DNA of 64,000 bases from Gammaproteobacteria bacterium (GTDB lineage Bacteria; Pseudomonadota; Gammaproteobacteria; JABCZS01). A program made the position numbers and the translations under genes. Under the pieces are notes generated by a model. It made no database searches and was not told the origin of the DNA. It saw nothing but the letters and a program-made list of their open reading frames with translations. Positions 43,862-52,459 of the stretch are shown in pieces. Where the stretch lies: contig JABDAR010000002.1 in NCBI GenBank assembly GCA_013289085.1, forward strand, positions 1 through 64,000, given 5' to 3'. Position 1 is the stretch's first letter. Every line of letters starts with the position of its first letter.

Positions 43862-44565
43862 ATCAAATCACCCTTTATTGCGTTAATAATAGACGCCTCA
43901 TCAGCGCCTTTAGCTAAAATAATCTTGCCTTTAAATCCCAAGGTTTTTGCCAGCATAACCAATCGCTCGCTTATCACAATTAATGTACTGTGTACGAATG
44001 CTTGAATATCTAAGCATTCCATACTGGTACCACTCGTGATAATCACATAATCAACCTGATTAAACTCCGATGCGGATGTCGTATTCTTTTCTCGCTGATA
44101 ACACATCACTTGTTTAGCGCCGGGCCAAACACTTGTTGGCTTATCGCCACACCATTCTAATACAGTATCGCCGGTCTTGATTTTATCTTCAAGCACTGTC
44201 AATAATGCTTTTGCGCCTAAACTTGTTTTCGGATAAACAATATCTGCTTTGATAAAGTGCGCTAACTCTTGCGCAGTACCAGGACCGACCGCGGCCCAAT
44301 GTAATTGACTTAAATCTAGCATAGACCAGGTCTTTACTACTTGCGGCATGATGGTTTGAACGGCGTGTCTGCTTGCAAAAAGATGCCAGGTATAATCATG
44401 CAAATGCAAAATAGTATCTTGTACGATTCTATCATCGCTTAAAAATTTAATATTTAAACTCGGATAATAATAAACCTGCGCGCCTATATGTTCTAAAGCA
44501 GTGATTAAAGGTTTCGCAAGAGTGCGAGGCCGCGTCACTAAAACGCTGAATTTATGTGCATGCAT
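43858..44565 (-). CDS. hemD: Uroporphyrinogen-III synthase
   Basis: A 235-residue two-domain enzyme that closes and inverts ring D of hydroxymethylbilane. Sequence is weakly conserved in this family. LVTRPRTLAKPLITALEHIGA at the N-terminus, the SRHAV segment and AVGPGTAQEL are recognisable. Position between hemC and hemX confirms it. It overlaps hemC by 14 bases. Confidence 0.92.
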   Translation of the reverse strand: MHAHKFSVLVTRPRTLAKPLITALEHIGAQVYYYPSLNIKFLSDDRIVQDTILHLHDYTWHLFASRHAVQTIMPQVVKTWSMLDLSQLHWAAVGPGTAQELAHFIKADIVYPKTSLGAKALLTVLEDKIKTGDTVLEWCGDKPTSVWPGAKQVMCYQREKNTTSASEFNQVDYVIITSGTSMECLDIQAFVHSTLIVISERLVMLAKTLGFKGKIILAKGADEASIINAIKGDLI

Positions 44566-45460
44566 TTAAAATTTGATCCGCGCCTTTATCGATTAACTGC
44601 TGCGCCAATTGTTCGCCTAATTGTGCAGCATCTTTTTTTGCGCCTTTCATGTGTTCACTGATAATTAAACTACCATCAGGCGCGCCGACCAAACCTTTTA
44701 ATAAAACATTATCTTCATAAAGTGTGGCTAATCCCGCAATAGGTGTCTGACAAGACCCACCTAGATAAGCATGCATCGCACGCTCAGCAGTAATACAAAT
44801 ACGGGTGTCGATATCATCAAGCGCCATACACATTTTTTGCATAGCTTCATCACCGCTTCTGCTTTGAATCACAATCACACCTTGTCCCACTGCAGGTAAA
44901 CATAAAGTTAAAGTTTCACTGATATTATCAACCAAATTTAAACGTTTTAAACCTGCATAAGCTAAAATAATGGCATCATATTCACCATTTACTAATTTCT
45001 TTACCCGTGTAGGCACATTACCGCGCAGCCATTGAAATTCCAAATCCGGACGCAGCGCTTTTAATTGACATTGCCTGCGTAAACTAGAAGTCCCAACAAT
45101 CGCGCCTTTAGGTAATTGCATAAGCGGTATATGATCTCGTGATAATAAAACATCACTAGGATTCTCCCGCGCTAAAAAAGTAATAAGCTCTAGTCCAGGC
45201 GTCAATTGCGCCGGCACGTCTTTTAAAGAATGCACAGCAATATCAGCATCCCCTTGCAATAGAGCTTGTTCCAATTCTTTTAAAAACAAACCCTTACCAC
45301 CAATTTTGGCAAGAGATGTCGATAAATCTTTATCCCCTTGCGTCAAAAGCTCAATTTTTTCACAGACAAGATCAGGATGTGCCTGTTGCAGTTTGGCAAT
45401 CACAAAATCCGTCTGCCAAAGGGCTAATTGACTATTACGCGTCGCAATACGAAGTTTCAT
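44552..45460 (-). CDS. hemC: Porphobilinogen deaminase (hydroxymethylbilane synthase)
   Basis: A 302-residue enzyme that links four porphobilinogens. The dipyrromethane cofactor is carried by Cys237 in LGGSCQTPIAG. The N-terminal signature is LRIATRNSQLALWQ, and VHSLKDVPAQL contains the catalytic Asp. It is the first gene of the hemCDXY operon. Confidence 0.97.
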   Translation of the reverse strand: MKLRIATRNSQLALWQTDFVIAKLQQAHPDLVCEKIELLTQGDKDLSTSLAKIGGKGLFLKELEQALLQGDADIAVHSLKDVPAQLTPGLELITFLARENPSDVLLSRDHIPLMQLPKGAIVGTSSLRRQCQLKALRPDLEFQWLRGNVPTRVKKLVNGEYDAIILAYAGLKRLNLVDNISETLTLCLPAVGQGVIVIQSRSGDEAMQKMCMALDDIDTRICITAERAMHAYLGGSCQTPIAGLATLYEDNVLLKGLVGAPDGSLIISEHMKGAKKDAAQLGEQLAQQLIDKGADQILNACT

Positions 45461-45578
45461 GACCGAACTCCTCCTAAAATAGGCCTAATAATATCACGAT
45501 AGCTGCCGATATAATAAATAGGGATCTAAAATAATACTAAGTTATTGTTTTTATTGATAATAATAAATATATTTACCC

Positions 45579-45620
45579 TTGACAGACCTATAAGAAGTTG
45601 GTATATTCAAGTTATAGGTC
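45579..45620 (+). promoter_or_regulatory. Strong promoter with a perfect 9-bp inverted-repeat operator
   Basis: TTGACA (45579-45584) and TATATT (45602-45607) with a 17-base spacer. A perfect inverted repeat GACCTATAA (45585-45593) / TTATAGGTC (45612-45620) brackets the -10 box and the expected start site. This is the layout of a repressible promoter for the gene at 45646. The repressor is unknown. Confidence 0.8.
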
Positions 45621-45645
45621 CGATAACTAAATTTTGAGGTTTGAA

Positions 45646-46053
45646 ATGGCGACTAATAATTTACCCAAAAATGCAGCTTTAAGCAGCCAAACTGCTATTG
45701 ATGCTATGGGCTCTACATTAAGTGTCTTTTTAGGCCTACAAAAACAATTTTTTGAGCAAGCCGGCAAAAATAATGTAAATATTTCTGCAACAGGCAAACC
45801 CGTTCATCGTTATGCAACACTTAAAGCTGAAGAAGCTAATATTGAAAGAGCTTTCTACGCAAGACAAGAAGCCACCAGAATACTTGATAACCCAAAAGCT
45901 CCTTCACGTGTACCGGAAAATGTACAGTTAACAAAGGCAGAAATTACTCAAGCTGTTGATACAATGACAACTGAACGTGCGCACTTAGCAAAAGAAGCGC
46001 TAACACAAGGCCACAGTAATTCATTTAATCCTCCTCCTAAACTTGGAAGTTAA
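45646..46053 (+). CDS. Unknown 135-residue protein
   Basis: A small soluble protein starting MATNNLPKNAALSSQ. It is Ala/Glu/Lys-rich and mostly helical (about 45-75 and 95-125), with a Pro-rich end (FNPPPKLGS). No signal peptide or known motif. The ATG at 45646 is used because GAGG lies 6 bases upstream. It is a single-gene unit: its own strong, probably repressed promoter upstream and a terminator directly after. Such insulation suggests a tightly controlled product. Confidence 0.75.
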   Translation: MATNNLPKNAALSSQTAIDAMGSTLSVFLGLQKQFFEQAGKNNVNISATGKPVHRYATLKAEEANIERAFYARQEATRILDNPKAPSRVPENVQLTKAEITQAVDTMTTERAHLAKEALTQGHSNSFNPPPKLGS

Positions 46054-46070
46054 AATAGTTCTAAAGTAAA

Positions 46071-46098
46071 AAAACCCGGCTAGTCCGGGTTTTTTATT
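46071..46098 (+). terminator. Rho-independent terminator
   Basis: Perfect stem AAAACCCGG / CCGGGTTTT with a 5-base loop and a T run, 17 bases after the stop of the 135-residue protein. Confidence 0.93.
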
Positions 46099-46130
46099 GC
46101 CTGCAAGCTCAAATAATGTAGAATTCCCCT

Positions 46131-47528
46131 ATGTTACAAGAAGACTTCCAAACCGCGCGCCAGCTTACGCAAGATGAACAATTTCATGATGCTATCCTTT
46201 TGTATGAAAAAATTTTGCAGCGAGAGCCTTCGCATGTGCCTTCGCATTATAATCTGGCCTTACTTGCGGTTAAGATAGGAGACACAGATAAAGCACGCTT
46301 GCATTTTGAGCACGTGCTTAAACTAGCGCCAGAATATCCCCAGGGGCATTTTCAAATGGCGCAATTATTATTATTTTTACAACAGCCTTTGGATGCGATT
46401 TCACAATTAAACATTGCAGTAGATTTACAGCCTGATTATATCGACGCGCGACATTTACTGGCATGTACGCTGATGCAGCAACATCAAGATGCGTTAGCGA
46501 CTGAACAATTTCAAATATTATTCCAATATGCACCGCAGCATGCCAATGGCCATCTTAATTTTGCCTTATTAAAATTACATCAAAAAGATCTAACGACAGC
46601 TAAAACATTATTAGAAACTGCAATATCATTAGATCCTACTTTAATCGAGGCCCATTATCATCGCGGCGTGATTGCCATGCAACAAGGCGATATTGAGCGC
46701 GCGATTATAGAAATGCAAGGCACTTTAGATAGGCAAGATGATCATTTTGCTGCTAATTATAATTTGGCAATCTTATATAAAATGCAACATCATTATAAAC
46801 TCGCCATTTTTTATTTAAAAAAGGCGCAAGTGTTAGATCCTGACAATGAAAGTATTGCGTTTTTATTAAATGCTTTTGAACAACATAATATTCCTGCTCA
46901 GGCACCCAAAACCTTTGTGCAAGAATTATTTAATCATTATGCAGATACGTATGATGAGCATATGGAACAGACTTTACAATATAAAACCCCACAGCAACTA
47001 CGCACTTTATTAAATCCATTTATCGAGCAGCTGCCAAAAAATCCTAATATTTTAGATTTAGGCTGCGGCACAGGATTAATTGGAAAATATTTCCATGATT
47101 TAAATGCAATATTTATTGGTATTGATTTAGCCAAAGATATGTTAGCACTTGCTAAAAAAAGAGAGATTTATGATGATTTAATTGAAAGTGATATTTTAGA
47201 ATATTTACAAACCACTGATAAGAAATTTGATTTAATTATTGCATCAGATGTCTTAAACTATTTTGGTGATTTAGAAAAAATATTTACCGCCTGCACGCGC
47301 GTGCTCAATCCCCAAGGTTTAATCTTATTTTCAATTGAGTTAGTAGAAAATCAAGATTATTTATTACATAATAATGCACGTTTTGCGCACAATACACATT
47401 ATATTAATGGATTAACAAATGCGCAGCATTGGCATTTATTGGCTGAAGCAACGCATACGTTAAGAATGCAAGAAAATAAACCAGTGGTGGGACAGGTGTT
47501 TGTTTACACTAAACAAACTCTTGCATGA
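46131..47528 (+). CDS. TPR-repeat protein fused to a SAM methyltransferase
   Basis: A 465-residue protein. Residues about 1-245 are seven tandem TPR-like units (for example HYNLALLAVKIGDTDKARLHFE and the repeated pattern AxYNLAILYKMQxxYKLA). Residues about 280-440 form a class I methyltransferase domain with motif I ILDLGCGTGLIGKYF and FDLIIASDVLNYFGDL. The TPR part probably recruits the substrate, which is not known. The architecture is met in several proteobacteria. It ends in a hairpin. Confidence 0.85.
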   Translation: MLQEDFQTARQLTQDEQFHDAILLYEKILQREPSHVPSHYNLALLAVKIGDTDKARLHFEHVLKLAPEYPQGHFQMAQLLLFLQQPLDAISQLNIAVDLQPDYIDARHLLACTLMQQHQDALATEQFQILFQYAPQHANGHLNFALLKLHQKDLTTAKTLLETAISLDPTLIEAHYHRGVIAMQQGDIERAIIEMQGTLDRQDDHFAANYNLAILYKMQHHYKLAIFYLKKAQVLDPDNESIAFLLNAFEQHNIPAQAPKTFVQELFNHYADTYDEHMEQTLQYKTPQQLRTLLNPFIEQLPKNPNILDLGCGTGLIGKYFHDLNAIFIGIDLAKDMLALAKKREIYDDLIESDILEYLQTTDKKFDLIIASDVLNYFGDLEKIFTACTRVLNPQGLILFSIELVENQDYLLHNNARFAHNTHYINGLTNAQHWHLLAEATHTLRMQENKPVVGQVFVYTKQTLA

Positions 47529-47544
47529 TTTTTTCATGCAAGAG
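47518..47544. terminator. 11-bp hairpin between convergent genes
   Basis: CTCTTGCATGA and TCATGCAAGAG form a perfect 11-bp stem around five Ts. It includes the stop codon of the methyltransferase gene and lies 26 bases from the end of the convergent gene. No T run follows, so it may be a bidirectional 3' end stabiliser rather than a classic terminator. Confidence 0.6.
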
Positions 47545-47569
47545 ATGTATCCTAAAATTCAACTTATTA

Positions 47570-48994
47570 TTATTCTACATGGCATTCAATAGATGACCAA
47601 CCAGGATCAGATCCATAAATAATAAGCTCCCCAATGTCTAAGTAAGGTATGTTTGCGCTACCATTATAAAAACAGATTGCGGTATTAGGCTCATCAAAAT
47701 TCTTTATGCGATGCCATGTCAATTTAATACCTGAGGGTATAGTTGCGCCTACCCAATGAACAGTTTCCTTACAAATTCCATCAACAGCAGGTGTCACTTT
47801 ATCACTGCATATTAATGCTTTTGTATAAGTAAAATGACCTGAACCCTCTGCGCCAATGACAGTATACTGAAGCTTTGGATCATCTGACAGTGGATACAGC
47901 GGATCAAATTCAAGCCCACTGACATTAATATCCAGGGTAATACCATTAGGTTGCAATGTTAATAAACATTTAGGTGGATTTGCATCATAGTCAAAGTCTA
48001 CGTAAATTTTATCTAACTCTTTTGCAATATCAGTTGTGCCATCCTCAAATTTACATGGATAAGCAATACCACCAACAGAAACATCCATTTCGGTATGATC
48101 CGGATATTCATTATTCATCGTTTGAGTAAATGCTGAATTAGCCTTCCAGATATCATATGGAGTATCCAAAAATCCTGATGAACGATTTGCAGATTTAAGT
48201 TCAAGCACATGTAATTTTGCCCCATCACTTTCAGTCAAACCAGCAGTTGCCGCAAATATATCTAAAATGAAAATATCGGGTTTTACAGGCGCTTCAAGTG
48301 ATAATACACAACCATTTTCTGCCACAGTATTATAGGTAACATAAACCATTGACATACTAGTAGGGATTTGGGTTGGATTCGCTGGATTTTCTCCTGCAAT
48401 AAATCGACAAGCTGTTCCATTTTGCCAAATTTCACTATGTGCATAGTCAATTAACATGTCTTGTGATTTTACGGTGTCCCAAGTATTTCCAATAAGATAA
48501 TCTGTTGCTACACCAATTTCAGTTCCATTTTTATCAAACTGATGAACATAAAATGTAGTCTGCGTTCCACTTTCAAGTCCGTAGACATTAAAATTCATCG
48601 ACAGCGTAAATACTGGAAGCGTGAAGGTGCACTTATAAGCCGGCACATTGATCTCATCAATCACAACCTTTGAATAATCACCAATGTCTAAACCACCGCC
48701 ATTACTATTTTTACAAAACCAATTCGCTTTGTTAATCTCTATGCGATGAGGACCTTGATAATCACGTTCGTAAGTCAACTCCCCTACTGTAGCAGCAGGA
48801 ATATTTCCCTCCACTACCCAACTTCCTTTGTCATTTTTATAAAGGAATTGTAAATGAACAGTTTGAGATTCAGGGTTCCCGGTCTCTATCGCTTTTATAT
48901 CTATTAATAATTCATTATCGGCTACCGCAACAAATGCTACTAGAGCAGTCATTAATAGACCGAGCCCTATAATTAAAAATTTATGTTTTCTCAT
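47570..48994 (-). CDS. Unknown secreted protein, four Cys-pair repeats
   Basis: A 474-residue protein with an N-terminal signal peptide or anchor (about 4-26, LIIGLGLLMTALVAFVAVA). The rest reads as four diverged units of about 110 residues. Each has a beta-rich start (for example MNFNVYGLESGTQTTFYVHQF), a Trp, then a Cys followed by a Gly-containing turn, a strand with Val-Ile/Tyr-Val, and a second Cys. It is related to the protein at 50016-51110, and both flank a barrel gene. Disulfide-bonded surface or periplasmic modules are inferred. No known family recognised. Start ATG 48994 replaces a TTG three codons earlier. Confidence 0.75.
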   Translation of the reverse strand: MRKHKFLIIGLGLLMTALVAFVAVADNELLIDIKAIETGNPESQTVHLQFLYKNDKGSWVVEGNIPAATVGELTYERDYQGPHRIEINKANWFCKNSNGGGLDIGDYSKVVIDEINVPAYKCTFTLPVFTLSMNFNVYGLESGTQTTFYVHQFDKNGTEIGVATDYLIGNTWDTVKSQDMLIDYAHSEIWQNGTACRFIAGENPANPTQIPTSMSMVYVTYNTVAENGCVLSLEAPVKPDIFILDIFAATAGLTESDGAKLHVLELKSANRSSGFLDTPYDIWKANSAFTQTMNNEYPDHTEMDVSVGGIAYPCKFEDGTTDIAKELDKIYVDFDYDANPPKCLLTLQPNGITLDINVSGLEFDPLYPLSDDPKLQYTVIGAEGSGHFTYTKALICSDKVTPAVDGICKETVHWVGATIPSGIKLTWHRIKNFDEPNTAICFYNGSANIPYLDIGELIIYGSDPGWSSIECHVE

Positions 48995-49140
48995 GTTCTT
49001 CAATCCCCAAACTTGTTAATTAACTCATTATAGAGCATTTTGCTATGACCTCCTACCAATTGTGTTCAGAGGTTGTTGCTTTTAAGCCCTTATACTAGTA
49101 TATAGAGTAGCTTATACCCCTTAAAGAAGTGAAGGATCAC

Positions 49141-50013
49141 ATGAATAAGTATATATCTAGCTGTTTGCTGAGTTTATGCGCAACTCCCACCGCTTTTGCT
49201 GCCCTAGGATCTGGATTCTATATCACCCTAGGCATAGGTGGCGCTGACGTTGATTATCAAAACTTAGAAAGCTTTGATTTAGATTACGTGCCCCTTTATA
49301 ACGATATTGTGGTTAATGATGAATTAAATGAAGCCGTACTGAGCAACTTCAATGAGTCTGCACAATATAGCGATGCTAGTAAAGGTGTATTAGGTGGACG
49401 CGCAGCTTTAGGTTATTTATGGGATATTTTTGAAGGAGAGCCCACCCAAATTGGTGATGCTATTTTTCAATTCAACGCCACTTTCGGCTTAGAAATCGGT
49501 TACCGTTTATTTGAAACTATTGAGAATACTTTAGAAGAAATTGAAAAAGATGGTACGCATGATACTGGCAGTGGCGGCACTAGCCCACCCAGCGAAGGAT
49601 GCTTCATTAATGGTTCCACTGATCCAAACTGTTTTTTCGTTTATGAAACCGCTACAGACAAATTTAAAACTCAAGCCGTTGATATATCCGCTGTGTTACG
49701 TTTGCCATTTACCGATGATAATCGCCTGGCTTTATTGTTAAAAGGTGGCATAGCTTACAATATGCGTACCGTTGACACCAGCATTCAAATTGAAGCAGAT
49801 ACTTCTAACCCGCCCGATGACTTTGACATTTCTTATGACAGAACAGTAACCGAATCAATAGATCATAATGAATTTTTACCCGTCTACGGCGCCGCTTTGG
49901 AATATATGTTTTATGAACACTTTGGTATTTCTGCTGAATACAGTGCGATAACGGGATCAGCCCATAGTGCTGATAGCACTTTACTATCCGGGAATCTAGT
50001 GTTTAGATTTTAA
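49141..50013 (+). CDS. Outer-membrane beta-barrel protein
   Basis: A 290-residue protein with a signal peptide (about 1-20, ending AFA). The mature part has amphipathic strands, a start GSGFYITLGIGGADVDY, and a terminal Phe in SGNLVFRF, the signal for the barrel assembly machine. A long loop (about 135-175) holds two cysteines. It resembles 8-stranded surface-antigen barrels of the OmpW/OmpA-like type. ATG 49141 has AGGA 5 bases upstream. A 12-bp palindrome (49091-49102) lies upstream. Confidence 0.85.
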   Translation: MNKYISSCLLSLCATPTAFAALGSGFYITLGIGGADVDYQNLESFDLDYVPLYNDIVVNDELNEAVLSNFNESAQYSDASKGVLGGRAALGYLWDIFEGEPTQIGDAIFQFNATFGLEIGYRLFETIENTLEEIEKDGTHDTGSGGTSPPSEGCFINGSTDPNCFFVYETATDKFKTQAVDISAVLRLPFTDDNRLALLLKGGIAYNMRTVDTSIQIEADTSNPPDDFDISYDRTVTESIDHNEFLPVYGAALEYMFYEHFGISAEYSAITGSAHSADSTLLSGNLVFRF

Positions 50014-50015
50014 CC

Positions 50016-51110
50016 TTATTCAACAATTTTCATATCACAGATCACACTGTTTGATAATGCAGAACCTGTTAAATTGATCTGTTGTGTCTCAGAGCTGACC
50101 TGAAGGTTTTCATCGGTATAAACATTTCTATCATACCGACATGGCGCAGTAATGGGATAATGCACGATATTAACATACAAAGGCGCAATATCGCATTCGC
50201 CGCCTTTGCGCGCAACAGAATATTTGTAGCCTCCAGAGCCATCTGCTAAATCATCAATCACCAATTGTGTTCTTCCGCTCCAACATTCATTTGTAGCTTT
50301 GATATCGAAATAAAAATCCAATTGGCTGCCATTGGTATATCCATTAGGGCTATTCACAAGATCAGTAAGAATAATTTCTGTTTCAGACTGGGTGAGTGTA
50401 CATTTCTCTGCTGCTGCATCTATTGTGACATTTAAAGGTTTGTAATTTTTTATCTCTTGAGTGCCAGATTTAAATGCACAATTAAAATCATAAGTGCTAG
50501 AACCACCTTTAGACGCTTTAACGGTAAGTTTTAATGAATTGATATTTGAACCATTCGGATGCGTATAAGGCTTTCCAGCTTCCCAAGATTCTGAAACCGC
50601 GTATGATTCAGGATTTGGCTGTGCGACGTTATTTTCAAATTCATGGACTATCAATTGAGTAGTAGCACCGCCCGTTTTGGCATATACATTCAAATTAATT
50701 TGATTTTTTCCACCAAACGGTACGGTATCCATATTACACAAACTACCTTCCATCGTTAAATATACTTTAGTTATTTCAGGAGTATGACCATCGATGGCCT
50801 TATCTCCTGTCATATCTCCTGAAACAAATTTACAGTAAATAGGGGTAGCCGCTTTGATATTAAGGGTATAACCTTTACCCACCGTGCGCGTATAAGTACT
50901 TTCCCCAGTAGAAAAATTAGTCACAGTCACACCATTTTCTTTTAATTGTAATGTACTATTACTAGCTGCAAAAGTTTCATCAGCAATCATGGTTAATTTT
51001 ATCGTTTCTGCTTCAGCCTCAACTGAGGAACTCACCATGACCAAACCCAAAGCCGCAGCGCTGGTTAAGCCTAAAACGATAGCGAGCTTTATTTTGGTTG
51101 AACGCATCAT
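50016..51110 (-). CDS. Unknown secreted protein, three Cys-pair repeats
   Basis: A 364-residue relative of the protein at 47570-48994. The signal peptide is about 1-32. Three units follow; unit two starts INLNVYAKTGGATTQLIVHEF, matching MNFNVYGLESGTQTTFYVHQF of the relative, and each unit ends in a Cys pair such as CAFKSGT ... KCTLTQ. The third unit has extra cysteines. It converges with the barrel gene with 2 bases between the stops. Function unknown. Confidence 0.75.
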   Translation of the reverse strand: MMRSTKIKLAIVLGLTSAAALGLVMVSSSVEAEAETIKLTMIADETFAASNSTLQLKENGVTVTNFSTGESTYTRTVGKGYTLNIKAATPIYCKFVSGDMTGDKAIDGHTPEITKVYLTMEGSLCNMDTVPFGGKNQINLNVYAKTGGATTQLIVHEFENNVAQPNPESYAVSESWEAGKPYTHPNGSNINSLKLTVKASKGGSSTYDFNCAFKSGTQEIKNYKPLNVTIDAAAEKCTLTQSETEIILTDLVNSPNGYTNGSQLDFYFDIKATNECWSGRTQLVIDDLADGSGGYKYSVARKGGECDIAPLYVNIVHYPITAPCRYDRNVYTDENLQVSSETQQINLTGSALSNSVICDMKIVE

Positions 51111-51221
51111 AATGTCCCCGTTAAGTTAAATATATTGGTAAATTGTACTAAGTATACCTCCCATTTAAATATCCACAAATAAATGCTATAGTCATCGGAT
51201 TATTAACTAAGGATTAACATC

Positions 51222-51782
51222 ATGAGAAAATTTACCACATTCGTATTATTGTTAAGCGGGTTATTATTGTCTGGCCATTTGATGGCGGCGAATACTTCTG
51301 TTGAAATTAAAACTAATCAAGGTTCGATTATTGTTGAATTGGATGAGCAAAAAGCGCCTATCAGTACGAAGAATTTTTTAATGTATGCGGATAAGGGATA
51401 TTATGATAACACCTTGTTTCATCGCGTGATTCCAGGGTTTATGATTCAAGGCGGTGGTTTTACTAAAGCATTCCGTCAAAAACCAACCGATGCGCCTATT
51501 CAAAATGAAGCCAATAATGGGTTAAAAAATACTCGCGGCACGATTGCGATGGCACGTACTAACGATCCTAATTCTGCGACTTCACAATTTTTTATTAATT
51601 TAAATGATAATACGGCTCTAGATTATCATGCCTCGTCCCCTGGTTATGCGGTTTTTGGTCATGTCACTTCTGGTATGGAAGTAGTTGATAAAATCGCAAA
51701 GGAAAGAACTCACAGTCAAGATGGACATCAAGATGTGCCCGTGACACCGGTTGTAATTGAGTCCATCAAGCGTGTGAAATAA
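51222..51782 (+). CDS. ppiA: Periplasmic peptidyl-prolyl cis-trans isomerase (cyclophilin)
   Basis: A 186-residue cyclophilin with a signal peptide (about 1-22, ending LMA). The catalytic core shows the Arg of [37 protein letters not shown] and the [13 protein letters not shown] end. It speeds prolyl isomerisation of periplasmic proteins. PpiA versus PpiB rests on the signal peptide, which is clear. Confidence 0.93.
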   Translation: MRKFTTFVLLLSGLLLSGHLMAANTSVEIKTNQGSIIVELDEQKAPISTKNFLMYADKGYYDNTLFHRVIPGFMIQGGGFTKAFRQKPTDAPIQNEANNGLKNTRGTIAMARTNDPNSATSQFFINLNDNTALDYHASSPGYAVFGHVTSGMEVVDKIAKERTHSQDGHQDVPVTPVVIESIKRVK

Positions 51783-51783
51783 A

Positions 51784-52137
51784 CTATTTACGTTTAAAAG
51801 TAATTAATAACTGCGCGGTTAACAGTAAAAATGCACAGGTAGATAAGTAAAGAAATTCTTCATTATATTTACTTTTGTGAAAATTATTAAACATCTGTGT
51901 AGCCGCCACATGCGCACCAAATAATGCTAATACTAAAGTTGCATAATCGGTGATTAGATTTTTCCATGGCAATAATAAAATAACCCCAACCAAACCAATC
52001 GCAGTCCTTTGCACTTGGCAATAAGGGCAAGGATAGACAAGACCGGCAATATCTAATATCCAAGTGACCACACACACAAAAATACTAAACCAGGCTAAAG
52101 GCTTAACGAAAGTATTTACATCGTGATGTTTAAACAT
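51784..52137 (-). CDS. DsbB-like membrane protein lacking the second Cys pair
   Basis: A 117-residue four-helix membrane protein. CPYCQVQR (residues 37-44) fits the DsbB CxxCxxQR site that passes electrons to quinone, and helices lie at about 14-33, 45-60, 65-83 and 94-112. E. coli DsbB has another Cys pair in the loop between helices three and four. Here that loop (NNFHKSKYNEEF) has none, so it cannot relay electrons from DsbA in the usual way. It could be a distant DsbB/VKOR-like protein. It is convergent with ppiA. Confidence 0.7.
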   Translation of the reverse strand: MFKHHDVNTFVKPLAWFSIFVCVVTWILDIAGLVYPCPYCQVQRTAIGLVGVILLLPWKNLITDYATLVLALFGAHVAATQMFNNFHKSKYNEEFLYLSTCAFLLLTAQLLITFKRK

Positions 52138-52459
52138 AATATGACTCCAGAAGGTTGGTTTATTTACTTGAGTTTAGATTATATTAAACAAGTGTAAATG
52201 CGCTTGGATTTGAATTTTTTTGGATAAAATCAATAATCAGGCTTAGATTTTGCGCTAAAAAGTTTTTCGTGGCGGCAGCATGAATAGAAAATGATCTATA
52301 CCAATATGGATAAAAGGTGTTGGAATTATTTATCAATTAGATTTATTAAATGGGCCCACTAGGACTTGAACCTAGGACCAAAGGATTATGAGTCCTCTGC
52401 TCTAACCAACTGAGCTATGGGCCCGGAAAAGGAATGATAACAAAACCTAGTGGCTACAA
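52138..52459. other. Intergenic region containing a tRNA
   Basis: Between the DsbB-like gene and the rpoD stop. It holds the tRNA-Ile at 52351-52424. The rest (52138-52350) is AT-rich, and I see no frame, clear promoter or terminator in it. Confidence 0.5.
52351..52424 (-). tRNA. tRNA-Ile (anticodon CAU, lysidine type)
   Basis: A 74-base tRNA read on the minus strand. The acceptor stem is GGGCCCA/TGGGCCC and the D arm is GCTCAGTTGGTTAGAGC. The anticodon loop is CTCATAA with CAT at 52390-52388, and the T arm is CTAGGTTCAAGTCCTAG. The body matches the E. coli ileX/ileY type (AUA decoding after TilS converts C34 to lysidine), not the CGCGG/GGCTACG starts of initiator or elongator Met tRNAs. The 3' CCA is not encoded. 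Confidence 0.93.

Noticed and set aside
49091-49102. 12-bp palindrome TATACTAGTATA as an operator
   Set aside because: It is perfect but short and AT-rich, so chance is likely; mentioned only with the barrel gene.
52351-52424. tRNA-Met or initiator tRNA
   Set aside because: Anticodon is CAT, but the acceptor stem and body match tRNA-Ile2 (ileX type) rather than Met tRNAs.
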